From Leeuwenhoekiella polynyae (lineage in GTDB: Bacteria; Bacteroidota; Bacteroidia; Flavobacteriales; Flavobacteriaceae), in contig NZ_QOVK01000023.1 of the NCBI RefSeq assembly GCF_004104075.1, forward strand, positions 1 through 64,000: a DNA stretch of 64,000 nucleotides, read 5' to 3'. Of the stretch, positions 19,165 to 28,821 are shown piece after piece. A program made the translations under genes and the position numbers. Position 1 is the stretch's first letter, and each line of letters starts with the position of its first letter. Under the pieces are notes generated by a model. The model was not told the DNA's origin, did not search any database, and was given only the letters and a program-made list of their open reading frames with translations.

Positions 19165-20277
19165 ATGAAATACCAAACCAATAGAAAAGCAATTTTACTT
19201 TTAGCTGATGGAACAATATTCTACGGAAAATCTGTGGGTAATAAAGAAGGAACTGCTTTTGGAGAAGTTTGTTTTAATACCGGTATGACCGGTTATCAAG
19301 AAATATTTACAGATCCTTCTTATTTTGGTCAGCTTATGGTGACTACAAACGCTCACATAGGTAACTATGGAGGTAATAACGAAGAGACAGAATCTGATAC
19401 CGTAAAAATTTCAGGACTGATTTGTAAAAACTTCAGTTATAATTATTCAAGAATTCGTGTAGACGAGTCTTTAGAAGATTTTCTTAATAAGAATAAATTA
19501 TTTGTAATTTCAGATGTTGACACCCGCGCCCTTGTTTCATATATAAGAGACAATGGTGCTATGAATGCTGTAATTTCAACAGACGTTGATAATATTGAAT
19601 CGCTTAAAGAACAATTAGCGTCTGTGCCTAATATGCACGGTCTTGAGTTAGCCTCAAAGGTTTCCACCAAAGAACCGTATTATTTCGGAGACGAAAATGC
19701 TAGTTATAAAGTAGCAGCGATAGATCTTGGTATTAAGAAGAATATTTTACGCAATATGGCTAAGCGCGATATGTATATCAAAGTATTCCCTTATAATGCT
19801 TCTTTTGAAGAAATGAAAGCTTGGAACCCTGATGGTTTCTTTTTATCTAATGGCCCTGGTGATCCAGAACCTCTACACGGAGTTATTGAAACAGCAAAGC
19901 AAATATTAGATGCAGATATACCATTATTCGGTATATGTCTAGGACATCAAATTATCGCTTTGGCAAATGGAATAAGTACTTTTAAAATGCATCACGGCCA
20001 TAGAGGTATCAATCACCCTGTTTTAAACCACGGTACAGGCAAAGGAGAGATAACTTCTCAGAACCATGGTTTTGCTGTAAATTATGAAGAAGCAATTCAG
20101 AATCCTAATATTGAGGTAACCCATAAACATCTTAATGATCAGACTGTAATGGGGCTGAAAATGAAAAATAAAAACTGTTTTTCTGTTCAGTATCACCCAG
20201 AAGCTGGTCCCGGACCAAACGACGCTACATACTTGTTTGATGAGTTTGTGCAGCGTATGACTATAGAAACTGTATAA
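19165..20277 (+). CDS. carA: Carbamoyl-phosphate synthase small subunit
   Basis: A 370-residue glutamine amidotransferase subunit that supplies ammonia for carbamoyl phosphate in arginine and pyrimidine synthesis. The N-terminal CarA domain contains GYQEIFTDPSYFGQ. The class I amidotransferase domain has the nucleophile Cys258 in GICLGHQ and the catalytic His-Glu in YHPEAGPGP. The start is MKYQTNRKAILLLADG at 19165: the frame is open back to a TTG at 19132, but that TTG is part of the -7 element. The large subunit carB is not in this window. Confidence 0.96.
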   Translation: MKYQTNRKAILLLADGTIFYGKSVGNKEGTAFGEVCFNTGMTGYQEIFTDPSYFGQLMVTTNAHIGNYGGNNEETESDTVKISGLICKNFSYNYSRIRVDESLEDFLNKNKLFVISDVDTRALVSYIRDNGAMNAVISTDVDNIESLKEQLASVPNMHGLELASKVSTKEPYYFGDENASYKVAAIDLGIKKNILRNMAKRDMYIKVFPYNASFEEMKAWNPDGFFLSNGPGDPEPLHGVIETAKQILDADIPLFGICLGHQIIALANGISTFKMHHGHRGINHPVLNHGTGKGEITSQNHGFAVNYEEAIQNPNIEVTHKHLNDQTVMGLKMKNKNCFSVQYHPEAGPGPNDATYLFDEFVQRMTIETV

Positions 20278-20281
20278 ATAT

Positions 20282-20312
20282 AAAATCCCGACAAGTAGTC
20301 GGGATTTTTTTA
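20282..20312 (+). terminator. Terminator after carA
   Basis: An 11-bp stem (20282-20292 with 20298-20308), 5-nt loop and T-run, directly after the carA stop. Confidence 0.85.
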
Positions 20313-20330
20313 TACTAATTCTAATGTGTT

Positions 20331-20459
20331 TTAATCATTTTGTTGAATTCCTTTCCATGATTTAGTAGAAGGGTAGATGCGTTTTAAATAATCATTAAAA
20401 TAATCCAAAAGGGGCATAGCTTCCTTATAAATAGTCAAGTATTCCTTATATTGCGGGAG
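20331..20459 (-). pseudogene. Coding-like fragment between carA and eno
   Basis: Read on the minus strand, 42 sense codons run from a TAG (20460-20462) to a TAA (20331-20333). The peptide looks protein-like: it opens LPQYKEYLTIYKEAM and closes YPSTKSWKGIQQND. The only ATG is internal and would give 28 residues. I do not recognise a family. It could be the C-terminal relic of a lost gene or a small gene with an unusual start; chance is not excluded, given the short length. Confidence 0.3.
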
Positions 20460-20467
20460 CTAAATGA

Positions 20468-21778
<1,311 letters not shown>

Positions 21779-21800
21779 TTAACTTCGGTAGTTTTAATGA

Positions 21801-21830
21801 AAAAGGCATTGTTTTCAATGCCTTTTTTTA
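21801..21830 (+). terminator. Terminator after eno
   Basis: An 11-bp stem (21801-21811 with 21816-21826), TTTT loop, then a run of T. Confidence 0.85.
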
Positions 21831-21994
21831 TTGAGTAAAATTTAGATAAAATCTATTTTAATTTCGAAATGTTTTTACTTGTATAATAACATTAAAATGT
21901 AATATTTTAACGATTAAGTGCTTAAATTGTTTCTTTTATTTATTATTAGTAAGAAAAAAACTATTAATTTAGCTTCAAGATAAAAAAGGTTTTT

Positions 21995-22176
21995 ACCACG
22001 CTTCAAATTAGATAGTTAACCTGACAAAATCTAATTTAACAGATTTAAAAATTTGAAGTTGGGTGAAAGAGCGATTCTGAATCAAGTACGTATCGCTCTT
22101 TTTGTCCAAATAAAGATATCTAAATTTTGAAGTTGGGTGAGGGGTGACATGCTGCTAGGTATGCACCCCTTTTTTA
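21995..22176 (+). ncRNA. Tandem motif-plus-terminator RNA element upstream of gltA
   Basis: The 14-mer TTGAAGTTGGGTGA occurs twice (22053-22066, 22127-22140), each time joined directly to a terminator-like hairpin: stem 22066-22075 with 22092-22101, then T; and stem 22141-22149 with 22162-22170, then a strong T-run. Upstream, ACC-AC-GCTTCAAATT (21995-22009) can pair with the first motif (22050-22064: 10 bp, 2x2 internal loop, 3 bp) or, slightly less well, with the second. This is mutually exclusive pairing, typical of attenuators or switches. Alternatives are two tandem small RNAs. I do not recognise a named family. Confidence 0.5.
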
Positions 22177-22193
22177 TTTGTATTTTTTTAACC

Positions 22194-22228
22194 TTGCTAA
22201 AGCCCTAATTCCTTTATAAATTCCTTTG
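22194..22228 (+). promoter_or_regulatory. Weak promoter candidate of gltA
   Basis: TTG at 22194-22196 and TTCCTTTG at 22221-22228 (one mismatch to TAnnTTTG), 24-nt spacer. If used, gltA is transcribed independently of the upstream hairpins with a leader of about 50 nt. Confidence 0.3.
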
Positions 22229-22287
22229 TATTTCGTAATTTAGCAACTCTTGAAAATTTTGATAATCAGCTAAAACATATTTGAAAA

Positions 22288-23574
22288 ATGGCAGATAATG
22301 CTAAATTAATAATAGGTGAGAAATCCTACGAATTTCCTATAATTACAGGTACTGAAAATGAAAGTGCAATCGATATCGCCAGTTTACGAGCTGTAACAGG
22401 TGGAATTACCACAATTGACCCTGGTTTTAAAAATACGGGTAGTTGTGAGAGTGCTATAACTTTCTTGAATGGTGAGGAAGGAATTTTGAGGTATAGAGGG
22501 TATTCTATTGAAGATTTAGCTGAGAAAGCTTCATTTTTAGAAGTTGTTTATCTTTTAATATTTGGTGAATTGCCTACAGAAGAGCAGTTGACTAAATTTC
22601 ATAATGATATAAAAGAAGAGAATCACGTTGATGAGGATGTTAAGAAGATCTTAAATGGTTTTCCTAAATCTGCTCATCCAATGGGAGTGTTAGCATCTTT
22701 AACCTCTGCATTAACAGCATTTAATCCAGATGCAGTAAATGTAGATTCTGAAGAAGATATGTATGCAGCCATTGTTAAACTTTTAGGTAAGTTTCCGGTT
22801 CTTGTAGCTTGGACTATGCGTACAAAAATGAGCAAGCCTCTTGATTATGGTGATGACAGTTTAGATTATGTGCAGAATTTACATAAGATGATGTTCTCGA
22901 AGCCTAACAGTGAGTATAAAGTTGATAAAGCTATTATAGATGCTATTGATAAGCTTTTAATCTTACACGCTGATCATGAGCAAAACTGTTCTACTTCAAC
23001 TGTACGAATTGTTGGTTCTTCTCACGCCGGACTGTTTGCTTCAATATCTGCTGGTATTTCTGCATTATGGGGGCCACTTCACGGTGGCGCTAATCAAGCG
23101 GTGATCGAAATGCTTGAAGCCATTAAAGCGGATGGTGGTGATACTAAAAAATATATGGCTAAGGCAAAAGATAAAGAAGATCCTTTCCGTTTAATGGGCT
23201 TTGGTCATAGAGTTTATAAGAATTTTGATCCTCGTGCTAAAATCATTAAAAAAGCTGCGGATGAAGTTTTAGAACAGCTAGGTGTAGAAGATGAAGTTTT
23301 AGCTATTGCTAAAGGACTAGAAAAAGAAGCTTTAGAAGACGATTATTTTGTTAAACGTAAATTATATCCTAACGTAGATTTTTATTCAGGTATTATTTAC
23401 AGAGCATTAGGTATTCCTGTTGAAATGTTTACTGTGATGTTTGCGATGGGGCGCGTGCCGGGATGGATTGCTCAGTGGCGTGAAATGCGTTTACGTAAAG
23501 AGCCTATAGGAAGACCTCGTCAAGTTTATATTGGTGAGACTTTGAGAGCCTTTAAACCTATGGAAGAACGATAG
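22288..23574 (+). CDS. gltA: Citrate synthase (type II)
   Basis: A 428-residue citrate synthase that condenses oxaloacetate and acetyl-CoA. The catalytic His and neighbours are seen in WGPLHGGANQAV and GFGHRVYKNFDPRA, and the catalytic Asp in YPNVDFYSGIIYRALG. Other conserved parts are ILHADHEQNCSTSTVR and RPRQVYIGE. Length and N-terminal domain are those of the hexameric Gram-negative type. It stands alone between terminator-like structures, with an unusual leader region. Confidence 0.97.
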   Translation: MADNAKLIIGEKSYEFPIITGTENESAIDIASLRAVTGGITTIDPGFKNTGSCESAITFLNGEEGILRYRGYSIEDLAEKASFLEVVYLLIFGELPTEEQLTKFHNDIKEENHVDEDVKKILNGFPKSAHPMGVLASLTSALTAFNPDAVNVDSEEDMYAAIVKLLGKFPVLVAWTMRTKMSKPLDYGDDSLDYVQNLHKMMFSKPNSEYKVDKAIIDAIDKLLILHADHEQNCSTSTVRIVGSSHAGLFASISAGISALWGPLHGGANQAVIEMLEAIKADGGDTKKYMAKAKDKEDPFRLMGFGHRVYKNFDPRAKIIKKAADEVLEQLGVEDEVLAIAKGLEKEALEDDYFVKRKLYPNVDFYSGIIYRALGIPVEMFTVMFAMGRVPGWIAQWREMRLRKEPIGRPRQVYIGETLRAFKPMEER

Positions 23575-23598
23575 AAATCCTAAAGATTTTAAATAATG

Positions 23599-23640
23599 AA
23601 GCGGGTTTTTGGCAATAGTTCAAAAACCCGCTTTATGTTT
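23599..23640 (+). terminator. Terminator after gltA
   Basis: A 13-bp perfect stem (23599-23611 with 23621-23633), 9-nt loop, followed by a T-rich tail that merges into the next promoter. Confidence 0.8.
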
Positions 23641-23641
23641 T

Positions 23642-23649
23642 TATATTTG
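23642..23649 (+). promoter_or_regulatory. -7 element of the amidinohydrolase gene promoter
   Basis: TATATTTG matches the Bacteroidota -7 box, 17 nt before the ATG at 23666. The -33 region overlaps the gltA terminator and shows only TTC. Confidence 0.5.
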
Positions 23650-23665
23650 CGACAACTTCAATTTT

Positions 23666-24580
23666 ATGATAAAGCTGAATATTAACGATGAGACGTCTCG
23701 ACTTCGCTCTGTGATTCTAGGAACAGCAAAAACAAACGGTGGTATTCCTGCTGTAGAAGAGGCTTATGATCCTAAATCTTTATTACACATCAAAGCGAAT
23801 ACTTATCCTAAAGAAGAGGATATGATTCAAGAGATGGAAGCTGTTGAGGAAGTTTTTAATAAATACGGTGTTCAGGTTTTTAGACCTAAACTGATCGATA
23901 ATTATAACCAGATTTTTACAAGAGACATTGGTTTTGTAATAGATGATGTTTTTATAAAAGCAAATATTTTACCAGATCGCGAGCAGGAAATAGAAGCTAT
24001 TGAACATGTACTAACTCAGATTGATCCAGAAAAAATCATAAGATTTCCAGAAGAAGCACATATAGAAGGTGGTGATGTGATGCCTTTAGGAGATTATATT
24101 TTTGTAGGTGTTTATCGCGGTCCTGATTATGCAGATTATATAATTGCACGAACGAATATGTTGGCTGTAAAGTATCTTCAGGAGACATTTCCTGAGAAGC
24201 AGGTGAAATCTTTCAACTTGAGAAAATCAAATACAAATCCTTATGAGAATGCTTTGCACTTAGACTGCTGTTTTCAGCCGGTAGGAGAAAAATATGCTAT
24301 TCTGCACAAAAACGGATTTCTTGAAGAGAAAGAGTATCAATGGCTTGTAGATCACTTTGGGCCTGAAAACATTTTTGAGATCACCTCAGAAGAAATGTTT
24401 AGTATGAATTCTAATGTCTTCTCTATATCGCCTGAAGTAGTCATTTCCGAAAGGAATTTCACGCGATTGAATACTTGGTTACGCAGCAAAGGGATTACAG
24501 TTGAGGAAGTGCCTTATGCTGAAATCTCAAAGCAAGAAGGTTTATTGCGTTGCAGTACGCTGCCTCTTGTACGTGAGTAA
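23666..24580 (+). CDS. Amidinotransferase/DDAH-family amidinohydrolase
   Basis: A 304-residue guanidino-group-modifying enzyme. The family catalytic set is present: HIEGGDV (Glu134, Asp137), His198 in ALHLDCCF, and nucleophile Cys296 in LLRCSTLPL. The family includes dimethylarginine dimethylaminohydrolase (citrulline plus dimethylamine) and arginine deiminase; the substrate here is not decided by sequence. The ATG at 23666 follows the promoter; an open frame extends back to 23609 but would lie inside the gltA terminator. ctlX follows after 56 nt. Confidence 0.85.
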   Translation: MIKLNINDETSRLRSVILGTAKTNGGIPAVEEAYDPKSLLHIKANTYPKEEDMIQEMEAVEEVFNKYGVQVFRPKLIDNYNQIFTRDIGFVIDDVFIKANILPDREQEIEAIEHVLTQIDPEKIIRFPEEAHIEGGDVMPLGDYIFVGVYRGPDYADYIIARTNMLAVKYLQETFPEKQVKSFNLRKSNTNPYENALHLDCCFQPVGEKYAILHKNGFLEEKEYQWLVDHFGPENIFEITSEEMFSMNSNVFSISPEVVISERNFTRLNTWLRSKGITVEEVPYAEISKQEGLLRCSTLPLVRE

Positions 24581-24636
24581 TCATTCCATTTTAATATTCC
24601 GGAATTTCTCTTTTTATTCAATCTCAAAGAATCCCT

Positions 24637-25572
24637 ATGAAACAAGTTACAGATACTGTATTGATGGTGCGCCCTGCTGCATTTAGAATGAATGAGCAAA
24701 CCGCTGTAAATAATTATTTTCAGGAAGATGTTTCCTTAAAAAATGAGGAAATTAACCTTAAGGCTCAGCAAGAATTTGATGCGTTTGTAGATAAATTAAA
24801 AGCTGCTGGTGTTGGAGTTTTGGTACTTCAGGATAAAAAAGAACTGGATACACCAGATTCAATTTTTCCTAATAATTGGGTGAGTACTCACGCAAATGGA
24901 GATGTTGCAGTCTACCCTATGTATGCCGAAAACCGAAGGAGAGAGCGCAGGAACGAGTTCTTTGAGTTGCTTGAAGATTCTGGTTTTGAAATCAAAAATG
25001 TTGTTGATTATACTGAGGCAGAGGAGGAAGGTGTCTTCTTAGAAGGAACTGGGAGTATTATTTTAGATAGGGAAAATGAAAAAGCGTACTGCGCACTTTC
25101 GGCTCGTGCAGATGAAGATTTGTTTGTTGAATTTTGCGAAGACTTTGGGTACCTACCGGTGATTTTTACAGCATATCAGTCTGTAGCAAGTAAACGTTTG
25201 CCTATTTATCACACCAATGTGATGATGTGTATTGCAGAGGAGTTTGCGGTAATTTGTCTGGAAAGTATAGATGATAAGAAGGAGCGTAAACTTGTTGTTA
25301 AACAGTTGAAAGAATCAGGCAAAGAAGTGATAGCAATTTCAGAAAAGCAAATGCATCAGTTTGCAGGTAATATGCTTCAGGTAAAAAATAATGCTGGAAA
25401 AAAGTATTTAGTAATGAGTGCCAGCGCACACAATGCTTTAAAAGAAAACCAGATAGAAGCTATTACTAAATACTGTGATATTTTAAGCAGTGATCTGGAA
25501 ACCATCGAAACCTGTGGTGGTGGAAGTGCCCGTTGTATGATGGCGGAGATTTTTCTCCCTAAAGCCAATTAG
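24637..25572 (+). CDS. ctlX: Citrulline-utilisation hydrolase CtlX-type protein
   Basis: A 311-residue member of the same amidinotransferase superfamily as its upstream neighbour. Features: VLMVRPAAFRMNEQTAVNNYFQ at the N-terminus, IFPNNWVSTH, LEGTGSIILDR, the His motif YHTNVMMC and the catalytic Cys300 in GGGSARCMMAEIF. CtlX proteins are linked to arginine/citrulline metabolism. Pairing with the DDAH-like gene suggests a two-step guanidino-compound route, which is an inference. Its 3' end overlaps the convergent BCCT gene by 4 nt. Confidence 0.85.
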   Translation: MKQVTDTVLMVRPAAFRMNEQTAVNNYFQEDVSLKNEEINLKAQQEFDAFVDKLKAAGVGVLVLQDKKELDTPDSIFPNNWVSTHANGDVAVYPMYAENRRRERRNEFFELLEDSGFEIKNVVDYTEAEEEGVFLEGTGSIILDRENEKAYCALSARADEDLFVEFCEDFGYLPVIFTAYQSVASKRLPIYHTNVMMCIAEEFAVICLESIDDKKERKLVVKQLKESGKEVIAISEKQMHQFAGNMLQVKNNAGKKYLVMSASAHNALKENQIEAITKYCDILSSDLETIETCGGGSARCMMAEIFLPKAN

Positions 25573-27032
25573 CATTCTTTTTTATTGAGATTTTGAATCC
25601 ATTTAAAACTCATCACGATCATAAAGAAACTTAGTGGTAGAGATGTAATGATTAAAAGCTTTTGAACAGCGCTCAAAACATCTTCATCTTTTTTGGCAAA
25701 ACTTAGCAGCACTATTCCAATTGCACAAATTGTAAGTAATGTGCTCCAGACTATTCGATGTTTTTTAGAAGGGGTGTCAGTATTTTTTGAAGTAAACATG
25801 CTCAAAACCAAAATCGCCGAATCTAGAGATGTAACTAAAAAGCTTACTAATAAAATCACAACAATTGTGTTTACAATACTTTGAGCAGGATAGTGAGAAA
25901 GAAATATAAATAGCGAAGTAAAAACATTGTCAAATTCCCCTTTGTATTCTCCTGCGGCATTAATCATTTCAAAAGCAGATTGCCCAAAAACGGTAAACCA
26001 AAAGAAACTGCCCAGAGAGGGTATAAGTAAAACTCCAAGTATAATCTCTCTGATAGTTCTTCCTCTTGAGATTCGGGCAATGAATAATCCGGTGAAGGGA
26101 GCCCAAGCCAACCAAAACGCCCAATAATAATAGGTCCAGTCAGTAAGGAATTTTTTACCGGGATCAAAAGCTCCCAGCGCTAAGCTCATAGGTATAAAGT
26201 CTATAAGATACCTATACAATGCATGAGCATATTGCTTCAGTATTAAAAGCATATCTGTTTGTAGAAATACAAAAATCAGTAAGGCAAGTGTCAGGTAAAT
26301 ATTTGCAGTGGATATTATTTTTATTCCTTTTTCTACTCCACTTAATGCGGAAAGTAACGCCAAAAAGCCAATAAAGAGTATCAGCGCAATACTGTAATTT
26401 GCATTTAAAGTCAGCCCCAATAAATGATCCAGACCACCTTTTATTTGACTAGAGCCAAGAGCTACCGCAGCTACTAGACCAAAAACTGTTGTAAGAATGG
26501 TTAATAGGTCTGTCAGCGCAATTCCAAGATTTTTAAATCTACTTTTTGTAGAATATTTTTTGGTATCAAAAACAGAGCTGCTTGTAATTAATGGCCTCCC
26601 GTACTTAAAAGCTACCGTGCCTATTGCGAGTGCAAAAAGTGCATAAAATGCCCAAGCTGTAAAACCCCATTGATAAAAAGTAAATTCTAGTGCTTTGATT
26701 TCTGTAGAAACATTGTTTTGAATTGGAGGGTTTTGTTGCATAAAAACGGGTTCTTGTACCGCTCGCAATAAGATGCCCGCGCCCATACCTGCGCTATACA
26801 GCATCGAAATCCAAGCAATGTTAGAGAAAGCTGGTTTTTCATCAATTTTACCCAATTTATAGGTTCCCCATTTTGAAAAGGCAACGACAACAAGAAGCAC
26901 AACCGAAAGAAGACCGAGGACCAAATAAAACTGACCAAACCATTCTCTAACCCCTATTGAAAGTGTTTCAATAAGCTGGTAACTTTCGGCGGTAAAGGCA
27001 TAAAACAGTGCAGAGATGCTCAATAGGAGCAC
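25569..27032 (-). CDS. BCCT-family transporter
   Basis: About 487 residues with roughly 12 membrane helices; betaine/carnitine/choline transporter family, for uptake of quaternary-ammonium or sulfonium osmolytes. Family landmarks: WISMLYSAGMGAGILL (glycine-rich TM3), WAFWLAWAPFTGLFIARISRGRTIRE and TSLDSAILV. The usual FWGVAEP is LRAVQEP, so the substrate site may differ. The GTG at 27030-27032 is the only standard start, but the frame stays open upstream and encodes IKYLKFINKNLLLFSSG, which completes the first helix. The real start may be a non-standard codon overlapping the upstream gene. Confidence 0.85.
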   Translation of the reverse strand: MLLLSISALFYAFTAESYQLIETLSIGVREWFGQFYLVLGLLSVVLLVVVAFSKWGTYKLGKIDEKPAFSNIAWISMLYSAGMGAGILLRAVQEPVFMQQNPPIQNNVSTEIKALEFTFYQWGFTAWAFYALFALAIGTVAFKYGRPLITSSSVFDTKKYSTKSRFKNLGIALTDLLTILTTVFGLVAAVALGSSQIKGGLDHLLGLTLNANYSIALILFIGFLALLSALSGVEKGIKIISTANIYLTLALLIFVFLQTDMLLILKQYAHALYRYLIDFIPMSLALGAFDPGKKFLTDWTYYYWAFWLAWAPFTGLFIARISRGRTIREIILGVLLIPSLGSFFWFTVFGQSAFEMINAAGEYKGEFDNVFTSLFIFLSHYPAQSIVNTIVVILLVSFLVTSLDSAILVLSMFTSKNTDTPSKKHRIVWSTLLTICAIGIVLLSFAKKDEDVLSAVQKLLIITSLPLSFFMIVMSFKWIQNLNKKEC

Positions 27033-27070
27033 TCCGGAAGAAAAAAGTAGAAGGTTTTTATTTATAAACT

Positions 27071-28525
27071 TTAGGTATTTAATAGCTTTTTTTCTTTTGG
27101 TTGGTAACTCGAAATATTGCGTATCATTCCGCCGAAAATAAAATAATGAAAGGGCAACATACTAAACCAATACAATCGTCCCCAAAGCCCTCGAGGTCTA
27201 AAAGTTGCTGTCTGATGTAATATATTGTTGTCATCTATTTCCCAGTCTAGCCAGGCTTCTCCGGGTACTTTCATTTCAGCGAAAAGAAGCAATCTTTTTT
27301 CTTCTTTATCCGCCAGTAATACACGCCAGAAATCAAGAGAATCTCCTTCGTACAATTCGTTGTCATGTGTACGGCCACGTCTGAGGCCTACACCGCCAGC
27401 AACTTTGTCTAGAAATCCACGAATTTTCCACAGCGTATTTGCGTAATACCAGCCGCGTTTGCCGCCGATTGACCAGATGTTTTTGAGCGCCTGCTCCGGG
27501 TTTTCCAATTTTATGGATTGCCTGTCTTTAAGACAGCCATATTCCGGTACTTTGATATAATGGTTGAGATCTTTTCTAAACCGACCACTCACCATAGAAT
27601 CTTTCCAGCTAGAAACGACCTGATTTTGTTCAATTTTCTCAAAAGCCAGACGTATCGCATCCATGTAATTTATGGGCTTTACCTGAAGCATTTTTTGCAA
27701 GCGCGTGTCTTTGCTTATAACCTCAATACGCATACTGTCTACCAAATTCAAAGCCAGTTTATAGCTCGTGGAAGTTACAAAATACAACCAGTAAGAAGAA
27801 ACTTTAGGTGTCATCACCGGGACATCTATAATCGTGAGCGAAAGTTCGCGTACTTTTGCATACAGTAACATCATTTGTTTATAGGATAATATGTCTGGGC
27901 CGCCTATATCAAAAGATTCGTTATAGCATTTTTCATTTCCTAAAACGCCGCTTAGGTATTGCAAAACATTACGTATCGCAATAGGTTGACAACTTGTTTT
28001 TACCCATTTTGGTGTGATCATAACGGGTAATTTTTCGCATAAATCTCTTATGATTTCAAAAGAAGAACTACCAGAACCTACTATAATTGCAGCTCTTAAA
28101 ACGGTAAGATTAAATCTTCCTTTGTAGAGTGTGTCTTCCACTTTTTTACGGGAACTTAAGTGTTTGCTTAAATTCTCTTCATTGACAATGCCGCTTAAAT
28201 AAATAACCTGTTTGCAATTGGTTTCCGCGAGATATGTATTAAAATTTTTAGCGGAAAGTTCTTCTTTCTCATCAAAATCTGAAGTCGAAGAAGTCATGGA
28301 GTGGATGAGGTAATACGCAGCATCCAGATCCTTAGGAAGCTTAGAAGTGTCGGGATCCGCAAGAAAATCAATTTCTACGACCTGTATTTTCTCTCGTATT
28401 TTAGGACTTACCGAAAGTCGCTTAGAGTCTCTGACGGCGCAAATAACTTCGTGTCGCTGCTCCAAAAGAAGAGGAAGCAGTCGCATACCGATATACCCGT
28501 TAGCTCCGGTTAATAATATTTTCAT
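27071..28525 (-). CDS. SDR-family NAD(P)-binding protein with DUF2867 domain
   Basis: A 484-residue protein. The N-terminal Rossmann domain begins MKILLTGANGYIGMRLLPLL with the GxxGxxG nucleotide motif; YLIHS and the NAD(P)H-binding fold continue to about residue 300. The C-terminal part (about residues 320-480; RRGRTHDNELYEGDSLDFWRV) is the DUF2867 domain often fused to such atypical SDRs. Reaction unknown. The C-terminus may overlap the 5' end of the BCCT gene, suggesting co-transcription. Confidence 0.8.
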   Translation of the reverse strand: MKILLTGANGYIGMRLLPLLLEQRHEVICAVRDSKRLSVSPKIREKIQVVEIDFLADPDTSKLPKDLDAAYYLIHSMTSSTSDFDEKEELSAKNFNTYLAETNCKQVIYLSGIVNEENLSKHLSSRKKVEDTLYKGRFNLTVLRAAIIVGSGSSSFEIIRDLCEKLPVMITPKWVKTSCQPIAIRNVLQYLSGVLGNEKCYNESFDIGGPDILSYKQMMLLYAKVRELSLTIIDVPVMTPKVSSYWLYFVTSTSYKLALNLVDSMRIEVISKDTRLQKMLQVKPINYMDAIRLAFEKIEQNQVVSSWKDSMVSGRFRKDLNHYIKVPEYGCLKDRQSIKLENPEQALKNIWSIGGKRGWYYANTLWKIRGFLDKVAGGVGLRRGRTHDNELYEGDSLDFWRVLLADKEEKRLLLFAEMKVPGEAWLDWEIDDNNILHQTATFRPRGLWGRLYWFSMLPFHYFIFGGMIRNISSYQPKEKKLLNT

Positions 28526-28617
28526 AACGCTTTTCTCTAAAGATAGCCATTTGAAAGATTTTTTAGGTAAAACAAATACTAAAGGATTAACTTATCCCTT
28601 TTAAAAGTTGAAATACT

Positions 28618-28821
28618 ATGAATAAAACAATGCGTACCATAACTCTCGTAGTAGGAGTGGTTTTAATAGGTTTGGGTATATATCAGGCTTTTGTTCCGCA
28701 AAAAGTTGTAGACTTTTCCGGTCTTAGCGTTAGTGCAAAAGAAGGACTCTCAACATAATCTTTACTTTTAATCGGTATTGGTGTAGTTGCATTGATCGCG
28801 AGTTTTTATAAACGCAATTAA
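28618..28821 (+). pseudogene. Small two-helix membrane protein gene broken by an in-frame stop
   Basis: ATG at 28618 opens MNKTMRTITLVVGVVLIGLG (a hydrophobic helix) and reaches TAA at 28756-28758 after 46 residues. The same frame continues at once with SLLLIGIGVVALIASFYKRN (a second helix) to TAA at 28819-28821. Without the TAA the product would be 67 residues with two helices and a basic tail, the same size and plan as the intact small protein at 38952-39155. A CAA-to-TAA change would explain it. Read-through or a sequencing error are alternatives. Confidence 0.6.

Larger units (their letters stand above)
21831..22287 (+). other. Non-coding region between eno and gltA
   Basis: About 450 nt without a gene. 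The first 160 nt are AT-rich with nothing recognisable. The rest holds the tandem motif plus hairpin element (21995-22176) and a weak promoter candidate close to gltA. Confidence 0.7.

Noticed and set aside
24501-24699. Short frames on both strands between the two amidino-hydrolases
   Set aside because: They overlap the ends of both genes in other frames and have no coding signal.
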